Below are positions 36,641 to 49,429 of a stretch of DNA of 64,000 nt, piece by piece (within the stretch, counting starts at the first letter, position 1; each line of letters begins with the position of its first letter). The stretch spans positions 43,688,552-43,752,551 of the forward strand of contig OX419756.1 in the NCBI GenBank assembly GCA_948567375.1. The letters are read 5' to 3'. Both the position numbers and the translations under genes were made by a program. The stretch comes from Lunularia cruciata (taxonomy: Eukaryota; Streptophyta; Marchantiopsida; Lunulariales; Lunulariaceae). The notes beneath the pieces were generated by a model. That model made no database searches. It saw only the letters and a list, made by a program, of their open reading frames with translations, and had not been told where the DNA came from.

Positions 36641-39600
36641 TAGTAAGGGCATGAGAAAAGGTTTGTCATTCGAAAGGAGGGGTGCTCAGGAATATTCTTC
36701 CGTGCTCCGCGACACGTGCCACGTCTTCGTCTAACTCAGGCCGGATCAGAGTGGTACCCTAGATTTCCGTCCCCTCTGAAATCACGGGTTCTGGCTGAAC
36801 ACACATCCCCACACCCACCCGCCCCCTCGCGCGCCTTGATTAATACCGTGGACGTAGAGTGGATATATATATATATATATATTCCTCTTTGGATCAAGGA
36901 CCATCATGGCCATGCTTTTTGTTCCTCCAAATAATATTTCTATAAATTAAATCCTCTGAAAATGCAACTTGCCCTGTTTTCTTTGTAGGTCTACAAAACC
37001 CCCTAAATCCCAAAGCGTCCAACTCTCCATTTAGGAGAAATGGAGAATGACTTTCCACTTTGAAACGTCATAGCAACATATAGTTTTAATGTAAAGTTGG
37101 ACTTAAGAATTTGTCCCAGATATCAACATAGTTTATATAAAATGGATGAATTAAATAAGTAAATAAGATCACATGTGATCGATAAGATACAGAGTAGCAG
37201 AAGTTCAAAATTAGTTTCATCTTTAAAATAGTTTCGAGTTTGTTCACTTCATATCTACATTTATCGCAATCGAAAAACGTGTTCTCTCGTCAATATAAAG
37301 TACGAGAGCAATCATTTCACAGCTCTTCATGACGGGCCTGCCTACCTCTACTCCTTGAAGATAAACGAACAACAATGACTATAGGTAAGATTCTTGGATT
37401 TAGTATTCTTTTTCTACGTCTAGGTTACATTCCTAGAGTAAACTTTACGCGTATTTGGGACCTATTTTAAACGACATTCATTTATTGTGGTGCTCTAACT
37501 CTTGAGGAGAAGAAAGCAAAGAATCAAATCTAGTAGATGCGGATTATCGTCGTGTTGTTTCTACGAAGAATTGCTTCATCAGAATTACCCACGAGCAAGA
37601 AAATTGAAATTTTTGAGTTGGAATAAATGTGGAGATAGACAGTATTCCTTTTTATCCCATCCTCATTTCAGAAATGCCTTTGTGTGCTATGTTCTACTGT
37701 AGATTTCTGAAGGATTACATTGGTGATAGGAAAAACTATTCCTGAGCTAAAGGAATTTACAAAACATCCATAAAGAATAAACACCTTTGTGAATTCTTAC
37801 TCCTGCCCTCGTCCTAAAGATAGTCCTATTCACATAGATACGAATTCAGGTTACAAATTTTGTAAAATACGCTGTAGAGTTCAAGAGAGAATGTTGCACC
37901 ACATGCATCCCATTTCCTTTTAAAATGAGAACTTAGGCTTGCTTGATTCAAATAAGATTGTTAATCCCACTCTTTCGGTGAAAAATAAGATTAGAAAGGG
38001 CAGTAGTCGCTTTCTCAATCACGAGTTTCGTATAAGAGATTCACAAGAAATTATATTTAATCTCTATATGAACCTCACCACGTGCTTACATTCCTCGAAC
38101 GTAGCCATTCGCAGATTCGCAGTAGGAAAATATATCCTGAGAATTGGTCCTGTAAGCCTAAAACGCGAGTTCCATAAGAAACATGAACCCGACCAAGCGT
38201 CAAAAGAACCAACAGAGGGAGAGCCGGTAACCCGGGGGGGGGGGGGGGATCCAGTCAGCATGGAAGGATGGCGGATAACATGGAGCGAACGCGATGTTTG
38301 TGGCATGTGCAGCATCAGCATCCGGATACGAGGGTTCAGGATTCCTATATCCGGTACATGTTTGGTTGATGCATGCGCATGTATCGAACTCAGCCCGTCA
38401 TTTCCGGGGAATGCGAATGGGGACGAGAGTATGCTCCTCCGCCACCTGAGAAGGTGCCCGTAAACTTAGTTGCTGCACTGGTTTGAATGTCAACTGTTCT
38501 TGAGTTCAACAGTGGTTCCAGCTCCCGGTGGTTACATCCGATTTCAACCCGGGTTGGGTTGAAATCGACACAAGTTGGCTAGATTCGGCCAAATTTGGCA
38601 GGACGGAGAACATGAAAGATCACCATATTATGCAGTCCTGCAGTTCTATTATGCTAGACTTGTCTCCTCTACACTTATGTGAAAATTGAATATCTCGTTG
38701 CTATTATGCAATCTTCAATTTAATTTGGTTCGTCAATATCACCAGCGAAGTTCCAACACACCATGGACACAACAGGTTAACTTCCCCTTTCGTTTAATCA
38801 AATAAGAAATTATGTGTTGTATGCACCGGACTGTAACGTGAGTTGACATCTACTTTTTGCTACCAAGATTAAAAAAGGAAGAATTTTCAGTTTAGTAAGT
38901 ACGATGTTTAAATTGGCAAGAATGTTGAAGCAAAGACACAAAGAATCTGGGTTCAAAAAACACTACCAAAATACGAAAGAAATGAAGCCAAATCAGGTAG
39001 AATTCTGTACAACTGGATAATACCCAGGGACAGATGACAAATCCTTACATCCTAATACTGTAAGTCAATTTGTGGGTGAATTTTGGTTTGGTATATAACT
39101 CTCTATGAAACTCGATTGCAAAATCTCAAAGGGTGTTCTTAATCTTGTACTCGTGTAGCTCTTTATTTAGATGCCATGGACTTTTGTGTAGCTTGAGTAC
39201 TTCTTTCAATCTAGACACGTTCTAAACTCTAAACTCTAAACTAATATGTATTATATATAAGTAGGTCCTGGGGTGTATTTCTTTTCCCTATTATGTACTA
39301 CTACTCATATGTGGAAAATTCCGCATGTCTATAGTGATATAGACGTATACGATTCGAGGGTTGGTCTCAACTAACACTCAACTAACTATCTCTCCATTAA
39401 CAAAAAGTAGCTGGAAAAACTATCTTGGAAAATTAAGATGATATGTGAGTATAATGTCCCGAGAATAGCACAACCAAAGTTTGAAGTTGATCAAAAAAGA
39501 GTTAACCAAATTTAAAGAGATAGGAGCTCTGGTGTGGAAATCCCCAGGATTGGATCAGTGTATAATCGTGAAGTTCATCAGCAAAGTACGGTCTTTGGTT

Positions 39601-41711
39601 CCAAGGAACTCCTTAAGTATCACTGTAAGAGTCAAGGGTAAGAATGTTTAACACTAATCTTAAGTTCTTAATGGGTGTCAAGATCCAATATAGAAGATAA
39701 ACGTATACTAACAGAGCATGGAAATGGTGGACTAGAATAGACGGGACATGAAGAAGCAATTGTCGATGAATATTGATATGGATGGATTACCCAGTTTGAT
39801 TACCACGATAGCTAGCAACCATTGGTAGAGTGCGGGCTTCAAAGGAGTCATCATCTCATAGTTGCACTGTTGTTCCCATTATCGGTTTGATGGGAACAAA
39901 TGAAAACCTTAACGAACAGCTTGCAACACTCTAACCGGAGTGTTGCAAGAAAGAAGATTGGAATCATGAATCGCTGACACTGCTCAGTTTTGGTGGTGAA
40001 ATAGGGTACGAATGATCCCACCTCATGTCATCACAACATGTCCAATTGCAAAAATACTGTCGAGGCCACTTCTTTTCTTCTTCCTATCTAAGTGAAGCTG
40101 CATTGCGCTGTAGCAGACAGTATATGAATAGATTCACAAGCTGACTTATCTGTGAACAGTCCATTTGCAAGTTGACTTTTGGTGGTGTGCATCAAGCTCC
40201 TCCTGCTCATCGATGGAAACTACAACTATTATAGCTCCAAGTGCAAGAGAAGAGACGAAGCTAATGACGAATCGGCTACTTCCTCAGACAGACAGACTCT
40301 CTCCAGGATGGACCAGGAAGTGTATTTTCACACCATGGAGTGCTCTATTTTCACGGATTAAAACGAGCTAGACCTTCATCTCCATGTCGTCGACACCCAA
40401 TAATAGGATTGTCCATCATGTTCGTCGTGAGTGAACTTGGGCGAAGTAGAAGGTGAAGAAATAGATGACGTGACATATATATAGCGAGGGAGAAGGAAAT
40501 GCATGGATTCGTCGTTTCAACGTTCAAACAGTGAGAGTGAGTGATTGATTCAGTGAGGTTCAGCATTTCGCTACAATAATGCCTTGCAGAAATTTACGGG
40601 AAGTTCGAGAAATCAGGAATAAAGTCAGGTACTTGCAAAGTTAGAACCACAAAAGATTGTGGAGCAGAATGTGAATGAACAGTTGCTTCTTGACTGTTTC
40701 TCAAGAGAAAAGGTGGATGGAGACGCCTCAAATTCTATGTCGTGAGTGAGGTTCAAGCTTCAAGCTTCTGCAGTGATTATTCTCCGTTGAGTGAGCTTCG
40801 AAGACACTAGGTCCAGCCCCATAAGATGCTGCAAAAACTAATGGGATTTCGAGAATTCAGGAATAATTTGAGGTACTTCCGAAACCAGAAGAGCAGAAAT
40901 TAGTGTACTTCGTAAACCGAAAGCGATGGAAGGGGTAGACTCCTGCTTGAGCATGGCACCAGGAAAAAGCTGCTTTGACGTAAACAACTCGAGTAACGAG
41001 TTGACCACCTTTGAACGAGTACAATACCCTACGGAGTGACGCAAGTGGAATTCTTCTGCTGACGTCGGTAGGCTAGCACGTTTCAATTTTACCGCGAGTC
41101 CAACGTGGGCGCAGCCCACAAACTTACTCGCAAACGTGTGAAGAAGATGGATGCGAGGCAATCACGGATGGTCACGAATGAGGTGAATTGAACTCCTCGG
41201 GAATCGAACTGTATGTGAGGTCCTGTTTAGAAGTTTTGGGGTTACGGACAGCAACTTAGGAATTGTGGCGAGGCTTTAAGATTGTATCGTTGACGCTCAA
41301 ACCGCGCACGATGGGAGTGCCAAGTTTGTTACGGCTACAAGGATTAGATATGGGATTTGGTGACCTCATGTCCTGCTGTAAAGGCCCCTCTATTTGACAG
41401 AAAGACACTCCAAGGCACCTAAGTGCTTTTAAATTAATACCTGATACAGCTTACAAGAGTGGAATTGGTGTGTGAAGAAGAGATGCACAATTCAGGAGAC
41501 AAGGACTTTCGCTTTGTCAAATAAAGTACTTTGAAGAGATGTATTCACATATTTGAAGAACAAAGGATGCGGTGTACGTCTGCGTAAGCCTATGCGTTCT
41601 CGCATTCGGTATCTGGTTGTCTAGACTCAATCTATCTACTTCTATTTCCTGATGCGGGATTAACAAATGAGATCTGCTGTGTCAAAACTAGCTGGCACGA
41701 ATGTGGCCGGC
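36641..41711. other. intergenic region without recognised genes
   Basis: Includes a TA microsatellite at about 36862-36880, a run of about 15 G at 38235-38249 and a loose duplication of roughly 80 bp near 40570 and 40830. A 174-codon frame ending at 38463 runs through the G tract and has no domain. The 3' untranslated region of the minus-strand WDR12 gene should lie just below 41712. Confidence 0.45.
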
Positions 41712-44700
41712 TCATAGGTTCAGCTTGACATGTTGCATGATGTTGAGTTTGGAGTCTGCGCCTCCACTCACAATGCAATCGTCTTTCCACCAGTCCGCAC
41801 ACAAAACCTATTGCAAAAGGAAGAATCCAAAGATATGTTGGAAAAGTTTTCGACAAACGCTGGAAGTTCTGAACTCATACACAAATGCCACGCTACCAAA
41901 ATTTCATGGTCAGTTACGTCCAGAAATCGATATGCATGAGACGCAAGATTTAAAGAATAGGCCCCAAATGAAACGTCCCCACTGGACCATAACGCACGAA
42001 ATCAAGACACAATACTAACCTTGTCCGTGTGCGCTTCGACTGTATACAGAGGGACCTGCAATTCAACAGTTGAAAGAACTTAATTACGATTCAATTTTCG
42101 CAGTGACTTGTCCACTGCTCAAGCAGAGGGATACATTCAAATAATGTCGACTCCAAGAGTCAACTAGTATACCTATACGCCTCCACATTATCTCAAGAGG
42201 ACACTGGTAGATAACTATACCTTAGCTCGCACATCCCAGAATTTTATGGTACCATCATGAGAAGATGATAGGAGGTGATAAGTTGATCGAGGATGCCTGA
42301 CAATTACAAAGCAGTGAAACAAGAATTTAATGAAAACGTGCTAACTGCAGATATTGTCTCTACAAATCTGGAAGCTCTTGGACCCTGAGTACAAGTCGGT
42401 ATCAGGATATGTGCTGTATATGTGCTCCTGAAACTGTGTAACTGACAACACCTTCCTCTTCCGAGAATATCTCCCTTGAAGGTAGTACCTATCGGTTACA
42501 AAGTATGACTATTCTCAAATTGAAGTTACAGATTATACTCTTCAAGGTGTGCGCATCGGGTGACCAACAGTACCATCAAAGAGACACTGAGGTATCTGCG
42601 AAGCACATTTGCTTGATATAGGTCCCTCTTATATTAGGACTGACAAAATAACTAGCATAGCTAGTCATCAGACGTAATATAAATGAACCCATGCAGGCAA
42701 AGGCCAAAAGTAATCGCAACAGGAAGCTACAGACTCCACAGTAAGCGCATTTCTTCATTAAATTGTGTGCATCGGGTGACCAACAATGACACCGTAGAAA
42801 CACTGAGGTATCTGCGAAGCACATTCGCTTAATATAGGTACGTATTACGTCAAGATTGACATGATGACTAGAAGAGCTGGCCATCAATCCCATCGTAAAT
42901 GAACCCACGCAGACGAAGTATTAAAAAAGAGCAAAGGAAGCTAGAGAGTCTACAGTGAGCACGATTCAAAAACTGTGTGCATCGGGTGACCAAAATTGAC
43001 ATCAAAGATACACTCAGCTAGATGCGAAGCACGTTTGCTTGCTTTAGGTCCGTCGTATGGCAGGACTGACATAATATAATTAGCAGGGCTCGACGTCAGC
43101 CCTCCTGTGAGTTAACGCATGCTGGCAAGAACCCTGATCATTGTGGAACAGGAGAATATTGAGTGAACGCAAATACGCATCTATACATTTGCGCTACTAC
43201 CATAATATACAACGTTGAAGCTTTGAGTCAGAGCTTATGAAACCGGTTCAGAGTGATCACGAACTGACATACCATTTACATGAAGTGATCCAGCCCTTGT
43301 GAGACGCAAGCTGCAACACCGGAGCGACTACCCCTGAAACAGTATAGTCAAGCACACACCATGTTTTACATATCGTGCTTGCACAAACATACACTTTTCG
43401 GTGTAAACTAAGAAACTATGTAGGAAACACAGCATCAAGATCCAATCCACAGAACCATGGTAGACAGTGTTTACAATGTTGTGAGGCCTACCAACTATTC
43501 GGGGATCCCAAACCCTCAGCACATTATCGGCACCACCGGTGGCAAGTAGAGCAGAACCTTCACCGCCTATGCTCAGGCAGTGCAACGCCTTGCTACAACT
43601 CTGACAGCAAAGACAAATGACGAAGAAGTGAACAAGAAGTTGATTAGTTTGATGATTCTAAAATGCAATACAATATCTACATTGGATGACCTCCATTCAG
43701 AATATACCATCAAGTTTTATGTCTTTCCAATCGCATTTGAGCAATGGAGCAGAAGTCATTCGAAGAACGAGGATCCAGAACCCATTTAGTAGGGAAAGGA
43801 GAACGTGCATATGTAACGCAAGTATGAACGTATGCAAATTGAATGAAGTTAATCTAAGCAAGGAAATAAATGACGAATGACAAGCGGAAGTGATAGACAG
43901 CAGCAACGGAAATTGATGCATTTCATAAGTGGCACCGGCAGTGAACTAGTGCACATCATGTAAGGAAAAGAAAACACAAACTTTTTTGAACAGCAACAGA
44001 GGAAGCATCTGAAAATAAAAGCAGAGGAGAATCATCGAGCGAGCAGGAAGATCCCTTCAGAAGCGAAGGGGAAAGCATAGAGCGAGTAGGAAAATTTAGC
44101 TTTAGTGGAGGATGGGTGGGGTGGAGCAAAGTGGGAAAGGCGTGGATGGCATCTTGGCTAGGTTGGAGCTTTACAGTCAAATTTGAGTAATGGGAGCAGA
44201 AGCCGTTCATGGAACGGGTGCTCCAGAACCCACTTAGGAACGGACTTGACACATGCATGTGCAACCAAGCAAGGGATGCGGAATGCAAGAAAGGTGAGTG
44301 GAACCTGATCTGAATCGTTAGAAAACAGAAGCGAAAATAGATGCTTCTATGATAATTATGCAACAACGGAATCGTTAGAAAACAGAAGCAAAAAATTGAT
44401 GGCTTCCTGCACAGCATACCTAGTGTACAACAACCACATTCATTTGAGCCTAAGCACGCGAGCCCTATCGAGCAAATAACCACGACGAAAGAGGAAGACA
44501 ATGGGAACCCAACAAAAAAGTAGGGAAAATGGTGAACTGGAGCAAAGGGTGAGTCATATTTGAGAAATGGGAGCAGAAGCCGCTCAAAGGGTGAGTCAGA
44601 TTGTGTAATGGATAACAGAACGCGTCGTAAACAACCCGGTTCTATATCCACGTCTTCTGTAGAAATACTCGTCTGTACAGGTAGTCTGCTGAGTGAATCT

Positions 44701-47700
44701 AGAACATTTGGGAGTTCTTACCATCGTCGCGGTGTTGACGCCGGCTTCTACACTCCAACTTCGTACTGAATGATCCCAAGAAACAGAGAAAAGGTAGTCC
44801 TCAGCAGCCCATGCGACTCCCGACACGCACTGAGTATGTCCTTCCAATGAGGATTTCGGACTAACCTGAAAAACTAGTCCCAGCTGAGATTGCTACCAAA
44901 ATTCATCACATACTTGATTCTGCTAAGAACAGTTTTCAATCTTTAGTAGGATTGACGGCTTAAGATGTGAGAGATCTAGTGACATGAACATTTGTCCCTT
45001 AGAATATTACGCAGAATTTGAGAGGATGCACAACCAGGACTCTCTTTAGATTCCATTTTGATTCTTTTCCGGAATTTTACCTCGGACTCCGCGTGTTGGA
45101 CATCAACTCCGGACCCTGCGAGCTTTCTCTTTTTTGCAATCTCCTCCTCCTCAGGTCCTTGAGGATCTTCGACTGTGCTCCAAAGCTTGATGGAAGAGTC
45201 CCATGATCCTGAAGAAATCTGGAATAAAAGACAACTAAAACATTTACCACGAAATTCATCTGCTTGAGAGGTTTAGTGGTGAGGCTTAAAGTCATGTAAA
45301 TTACACCAAACTCATCTGCTTTAGAGGTTTAGCTGTGAGTCAGGCAAATTACTCGAAATTATGCTCAAGTAATTTGCGGGACTACTATTTATATTTTATC
45401 CTTGAGTAGCACACTTTAGACGTCTTGAGTACTGTGGCTGTCAACGCACCTGATTTCCAGAAGGACTTGCTGCAACACATTGGACTGAGGAAGTGTGACT
45501 TCTGAAGCACTTGGTGGGTTTCACGGTCGTCGCAGACGAAGCTTTCTCATTTGGTAGCTGAGCATGTAAACAAAAGAATGTCAGCAAACAGAATCCAGTC
45601 AGGTGTAAGATGCACCTTGGCGAAACTTGACAGGGCATACGCGAGCGCCCACAACTAGAATGCGATGGGTAGACTAGCTAAAGAGCAGATCCTCGAACGA
45701 CATGAACTGAATTTAGATGCCAATACGACGAAATGCATTTTAAGATGTAAACAAGTGGCTGGTACAACTTTTGATTAGCACAAAAACCAGTAGAGATCCT
45801 CCTGGCATGAGAGGATCAGAAGCCTAAAACAGTCACAGGCCTATCTAAATGAAGAACCCAAAACCACATTGATAACTGAAACAAAAATACAAAATTACCA
45901 ACTGGAAGCATCCTCTCATCATGGAACAGGGTCAGTAGAGAATGAGGTTGCTACCTGCCACATTCGCAATGTGCGATCCTTGGAACCAGTAACAACTGAC
46001 AAGCTCTCCCCATTGGATACTGCCTTAAGAGGTTGAACAACACCACGTCACGTTGGTATATCAGTATTTCGGCTCAGGCGAATGATATTTGTGGGAACTA
46101 CCTATGAACAGTTCCACAGATATTATTCATCACCAGCGACTATAACAGGGTTTTTGATCGAGTTAAAACCTCGCAGCAGCGCATCAGATTTAAAAAGCTC
46201 GAATTGAATCCTCAACTTGGATTAGGAATTTACATTCGTCATCATCATCTGCACTGCTGACTTTAGCGACCGAAGCATTTTTCACAATCTAGCACACCAT
46301 GCCTACCTCGTGTGATGCAGATCCACTCCTTAAGCTGGAGTGGATTCTACATACGAGGAGTGTCTGTGATCGTTACAGACCTGATGGGGGGATCACAGTG
46401 AGGGATGTAAGCACATCAGTGTGACCTTGCAAAACTCTAATGCATACTCCTTCGCCATTCCAAACCCTGCAAGTTTAACATATCTTGAGAAATTAAAACC
46501 TGCTACAGATTGAGGTGATGCTTGTGGGCAACCAGGTGGACTCCACTCGTTGAATAACATTCTTCCTCACTAGCTATAGTGATTTAAGTTGGTCGACGCG
46601 ACAAAGATGGAGCACAGTGATAATTCTATCTCTCAATCAGCTTCCAGCGATGTATGATTACAATAGATTCAAAAGACTGACTGATCTCAAGTTGATTTAA
46701 CATGCCCACATACCTGGCATAACTATCATAAGAACCTGTGAAAATATATCTGAAGAAGGGCAACATCCCAGTGCGTTAGTACGGGCACGAAGCAAGAAAG
46801 GCTTACACGCAATTCTCCAAGGAAAGACAAGAGATGAATTTTGCCCCTTCAACTTATAATTTAAGATCCTTAGCAGCAAAAGAAACTGGCACCAGATAGA
46901 CTGAAAAAGTAGACAGCTGTCCTACCTCAATCCTGTACAGCATCAATCAAAGACGAAAGCGCAATATAGAAGTTCCCGGTAAGTGAAAATCTTCTTAGGT
47001 GAGAAGCTGAGAGAAAAACTGGTAGACAGAATTGGAAAACTAAGCCCAAATTTGAACTGACCTGTCCAAGGAGCCATTCACAGCGCTGACCCAGTCGTCA
47101 TGCACTTGAGTCTCTTTAGGAGTGGGAGGAATAACAGCTGGTATATATTCAATGTTCAGAGTTGTTTCCTGCAATTTTGCACGAGAGCCTCTTTAAACTT
47201 GCATGGTTTCTACAGAAAATGAACCTGACGAAGTAATGCAGGTTCGAAGACATTGCGTGGAAAATAATATGGACCGACAACTCGCTAAAAGATTTAAACT
47301 AATGTAGATAATCTACCAGGATAAAGACATCCGCCTAAATCAAAGCCTACGGCTTCTTACCACAGAAAGGTTCTTTGACAGTAGCAGCTTCTCCAACGAT
47401 GTTCGTATAAGCTCGCCGTCTAATAGAAAGTCGAAAGGAATGGGTTTCTCTGCAGGATAAAGAATCAATACTATTACTGCTGACATCCGACAGCGGTAGG
47501 TACCACAATCAAATCTTGAACAATCATGTAAAATCAAGGATGCAGGACCTAAGCACACCGATTAAGATGACGACCTGCTACTAATCATGGTCGACAGAGG
47601 AAAAATTATAAGCTGCTGGAAAGTGGCAAGATTCACGTGGCTTCTGGAATGCAAGACTAGCCATTTTAGTACTCCACGTTTCCCACGTTCAAGGTAGGAG

Positions 47701-47998
47701 CTAAATAGAACGCTACTAGCAAATTCGAACGTCGTGCATTCAGCAACGCCTCTACACGATCCTGCACTGCTCATAAACTTGGGAGTTCCCGGATTCCTAC
47801 AAACTTCCTACCTTGTCAATACGTACCAAGACCCAAGAGCGCATTAATTACTTCAGAGAGTCCATATCGAGCCAAGGTAGCAGGCACCGCAAATGGCGTA
47901 TTTGCAACCCGCAGTGATTCCTTCAGTTTCGTAGAGAACCGGACTTGCACCTGCATATCCTGCGACTCTGCTTCCATATTCGCCCCATTTTCTTCCAT
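41712..47998 (-). CDS. WDR12: ribosome biogenesis protein WDR12/YTM1
   Basis: Thirteen exons on the minus strand: 47998-47827, 47449-47361, 47168-47062, 46749-46714, 46466-46381, 46019-45955, 45557-45450, 45218-45081, 44865-44722, 43600-43431, 42296-42221, 42055-42020 and 41807-41712. Together they give 1323 nt and 440 residues with every phase joining. The NLE domain is at about 17-90 (ARYGLSEVINALLGL, PFDFLLDGELIRTSLEKLL). Seven WD40 blades follow, for example FTGSYDSYARVW, TGSKDRTLRMW, SSGSWDSSIKLW, FSVSWDHSVRSW, TGGADNVLRVWDPR and LSSSHDGTIKFWDVRAK. A charged insert (EEEEIAKKRK) sits in the middle, as in relatives. In the nucleolus WDR12 joins PES1 and BOP1 (PeBoW) and its NLE domain engages the Rea1/MDN1 ATPase during 60S maturation. 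At the 43431/42296 junction the family motif resembling WISACKW is replaced by WILML, so a microexon or shifted boundary is possible there. Confidence 0.93.
42548..43150. repeat. three tandem copies of a roughly 213-bp repeat in WDR12 intron 10
   Basis: Copies are anchored by CATCGGGTGACCAA at 42554, 42770 and 42980 (periods 216 and 210), followed by ACACT.AG.TA..TGCGAAGCAC in each. They fill most of the 1134-bp intron between exons 10 and 11. No coding similarity was found. Confidence 0.88.
43601..44721 (-). repeat. WDR12 intron 9 carrying the same palindrome-bearing repeat as RFC3 introns
   Basis: On the minus (sense) strand this 1121-bp intron contains the palindrome-plus-CTTCTGC motif at 44217-44196, with degenerate forms at 43770-43749 and 44592-44573. 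It also contains a block at about 44650-44590 that parallels 7880-7945 of the RFC3 intron (GAACCG.[CG]TTGTTTAC, GTTCTGT, CATTAC.CAAT). Like RFC3 intron 4 it is pyrimidine-rich in the sense direction. Confidence 0.65.
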
Positions 47999-48670
47999 TG
48001 CTTCCTACGAGGCTAATCCGTGGCAATCTCCACGCACTACGGGACTAGGGTAGGAAGTCTGCAGATTTCCAAATACACTACGAAGAAAGCACAAGAAATC
48101 GCTGGTGTCTGAATTTGAACCTCCTATTCTGTGCGATTCGAGGGTTTATGACCCACCGGTACCAGCAGCTCATTGTCTGGGGTTTTAGGGCAAGTTCTCT
48201 GACTACAGTACAGACAACTCAACGTGGTTAGAACATCTGACGCAGTTCAAACAAGAGATTTGGCATCTGCCATGCTGCATGTTTGAATTCTTTTCGGTAT
48301 TCATTGTAGTGACGTGTTTCAGATTTAAGGAGCATTCTTTCTTTTCTTACTATTTATTTTCTTACTTCGATATTGTACCGTCTCTCCTAATATATCCTTT
48401 GGTCCTTCCATATATAATGTTATAAGTATGATACTTAGATACCATCTACTGTCTAACAATAAAGATAGTGGTTCTATCTGATATTTATTTCACTCAAAAT
48501 ATTGATTTTTATGATTAAACTAAAGATATTCTCAAAACCAATTATTTATAGTAACGGTCCGGGATTACTCGAAAGACATAGTTTACTGGGCACCAATTCC
48601 AGAGTTAAAGTTCTTGTTATTGCAGACTTCGAGAATTTATGCACCAACTTTAAGAAACCAGATTTTGGAG
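47999..48670. other. WDR12 upstream region passing into AT-rich repeat DNA
   Basis: The minus-strand promoter and leader of WDR12 should lie at 47999-48300. From about 48340 the composition becomes AT-rich and no gene is seen. Confidence 0.45.
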
Positions 48671-48898
48671 CAATTAACTGCACACATTGAGACCTTGCTC
48701 TCTACTATTTCAACTATGGAAAACCTCTCTCAAATAGTTATTTCTCTTCTATTTCTCCCTCCACTTCCTTCCCAACTTTCTTCTAGTGGCATTTCTACTT
48801 GGCAATTAACCGCACACATGGAGACCTTACTCTCTACTATTTCAACAATGGTAAACCTCTCTCAAATAGTATTTCTCTTCCAATTCTCCTTCAGCACT
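48671..48898. repeat. about 95-bp tandem duplication, 132-bp period
   Basis: A block starting CAATTAAC.GCACACAT at 48671 recurs at 48803 with scattered substitutions, including the shared string CTCTCTACTATTTCAAC. It lies in AT-rich DNA beside decayed transposon-like sequence. Confidence 0.8.
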
Positions 48899-49429
48899 TT
48901 TGTCCATTAGCATTACTACTTGTTAAACAATCATCTCACAACATATTACATCACTCTCATAGATTGCACACTCAAGTTCAAATTCCAAGTCTCTTTGACC
49001 CTTACTCTTTATCCATATGGGTACCACAACAAGGGTCAAACTAGCCTTGATTGAAGCCATGAGGATAATCAAGATGGAAGAAATTGAAGCTCAAAAATTG
49101 GCAAAGTTAGAAATAAAAGTAAATATTACTACATGTAAAAGTAAAGTCCAAATTTGAGACGATCCAAGCAAAGGAAGAATCAAAGAAGATGTTAATTGGC
49201 AGAAAAAAGATACAAAGTTGAAATGCTTAAATTCAAAGAAAAGAAAAAATTTACACGCTTTCATGATATCTTTTTAGAATTGTTGAGGGCAAGAAAGAGC
49301 ACACAAGAGACCAAGAGTTATATCAATGCACTTTATGAGATTCAGTTTGTACATAGTGATGGTTTCAAAATGTAAACTATGTAATCATAATAAAGATAGT
49401 TCCATTTTGTTGTACAAGATTTCAAGATT
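48899..49429 (+). other. AT-rich stretch with a short unidentified coding-like fossil
   Basis: A plus-strand frame near 49200-49375 reads with coding-like composition (FLELLRARKSTQETKSYI) and ends in TAA at about 49375. It has no recognisable family and no intact start. It is probably part of the same decayed repeat landscape. Confidence 0.25.

Noticed and set aside
37939-38463. 174-codon plus-strand frame
   Set aside because: It lacks an ATG at its start, runs through a G homopolymer and has no family signal.
42576-42908. 110-codon minus-strand frame with an internal repeated peptide in WDR12 intron 10
   Set aside because: The peptide repeat reflects the 213-bp DNA repeat. It is intronic and lacks family similarity.
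43956-44651. 231-codon minus-strand frame inside WDR12 intron 9
   Set aside because: It lies between well-supported exons 9 and 10 and reads through the pyrimidine-rich palindrome repeat. The composition is Ser/Leu/Phe/Pro-rich as expected from CT-rich DNA and no domain is seen.
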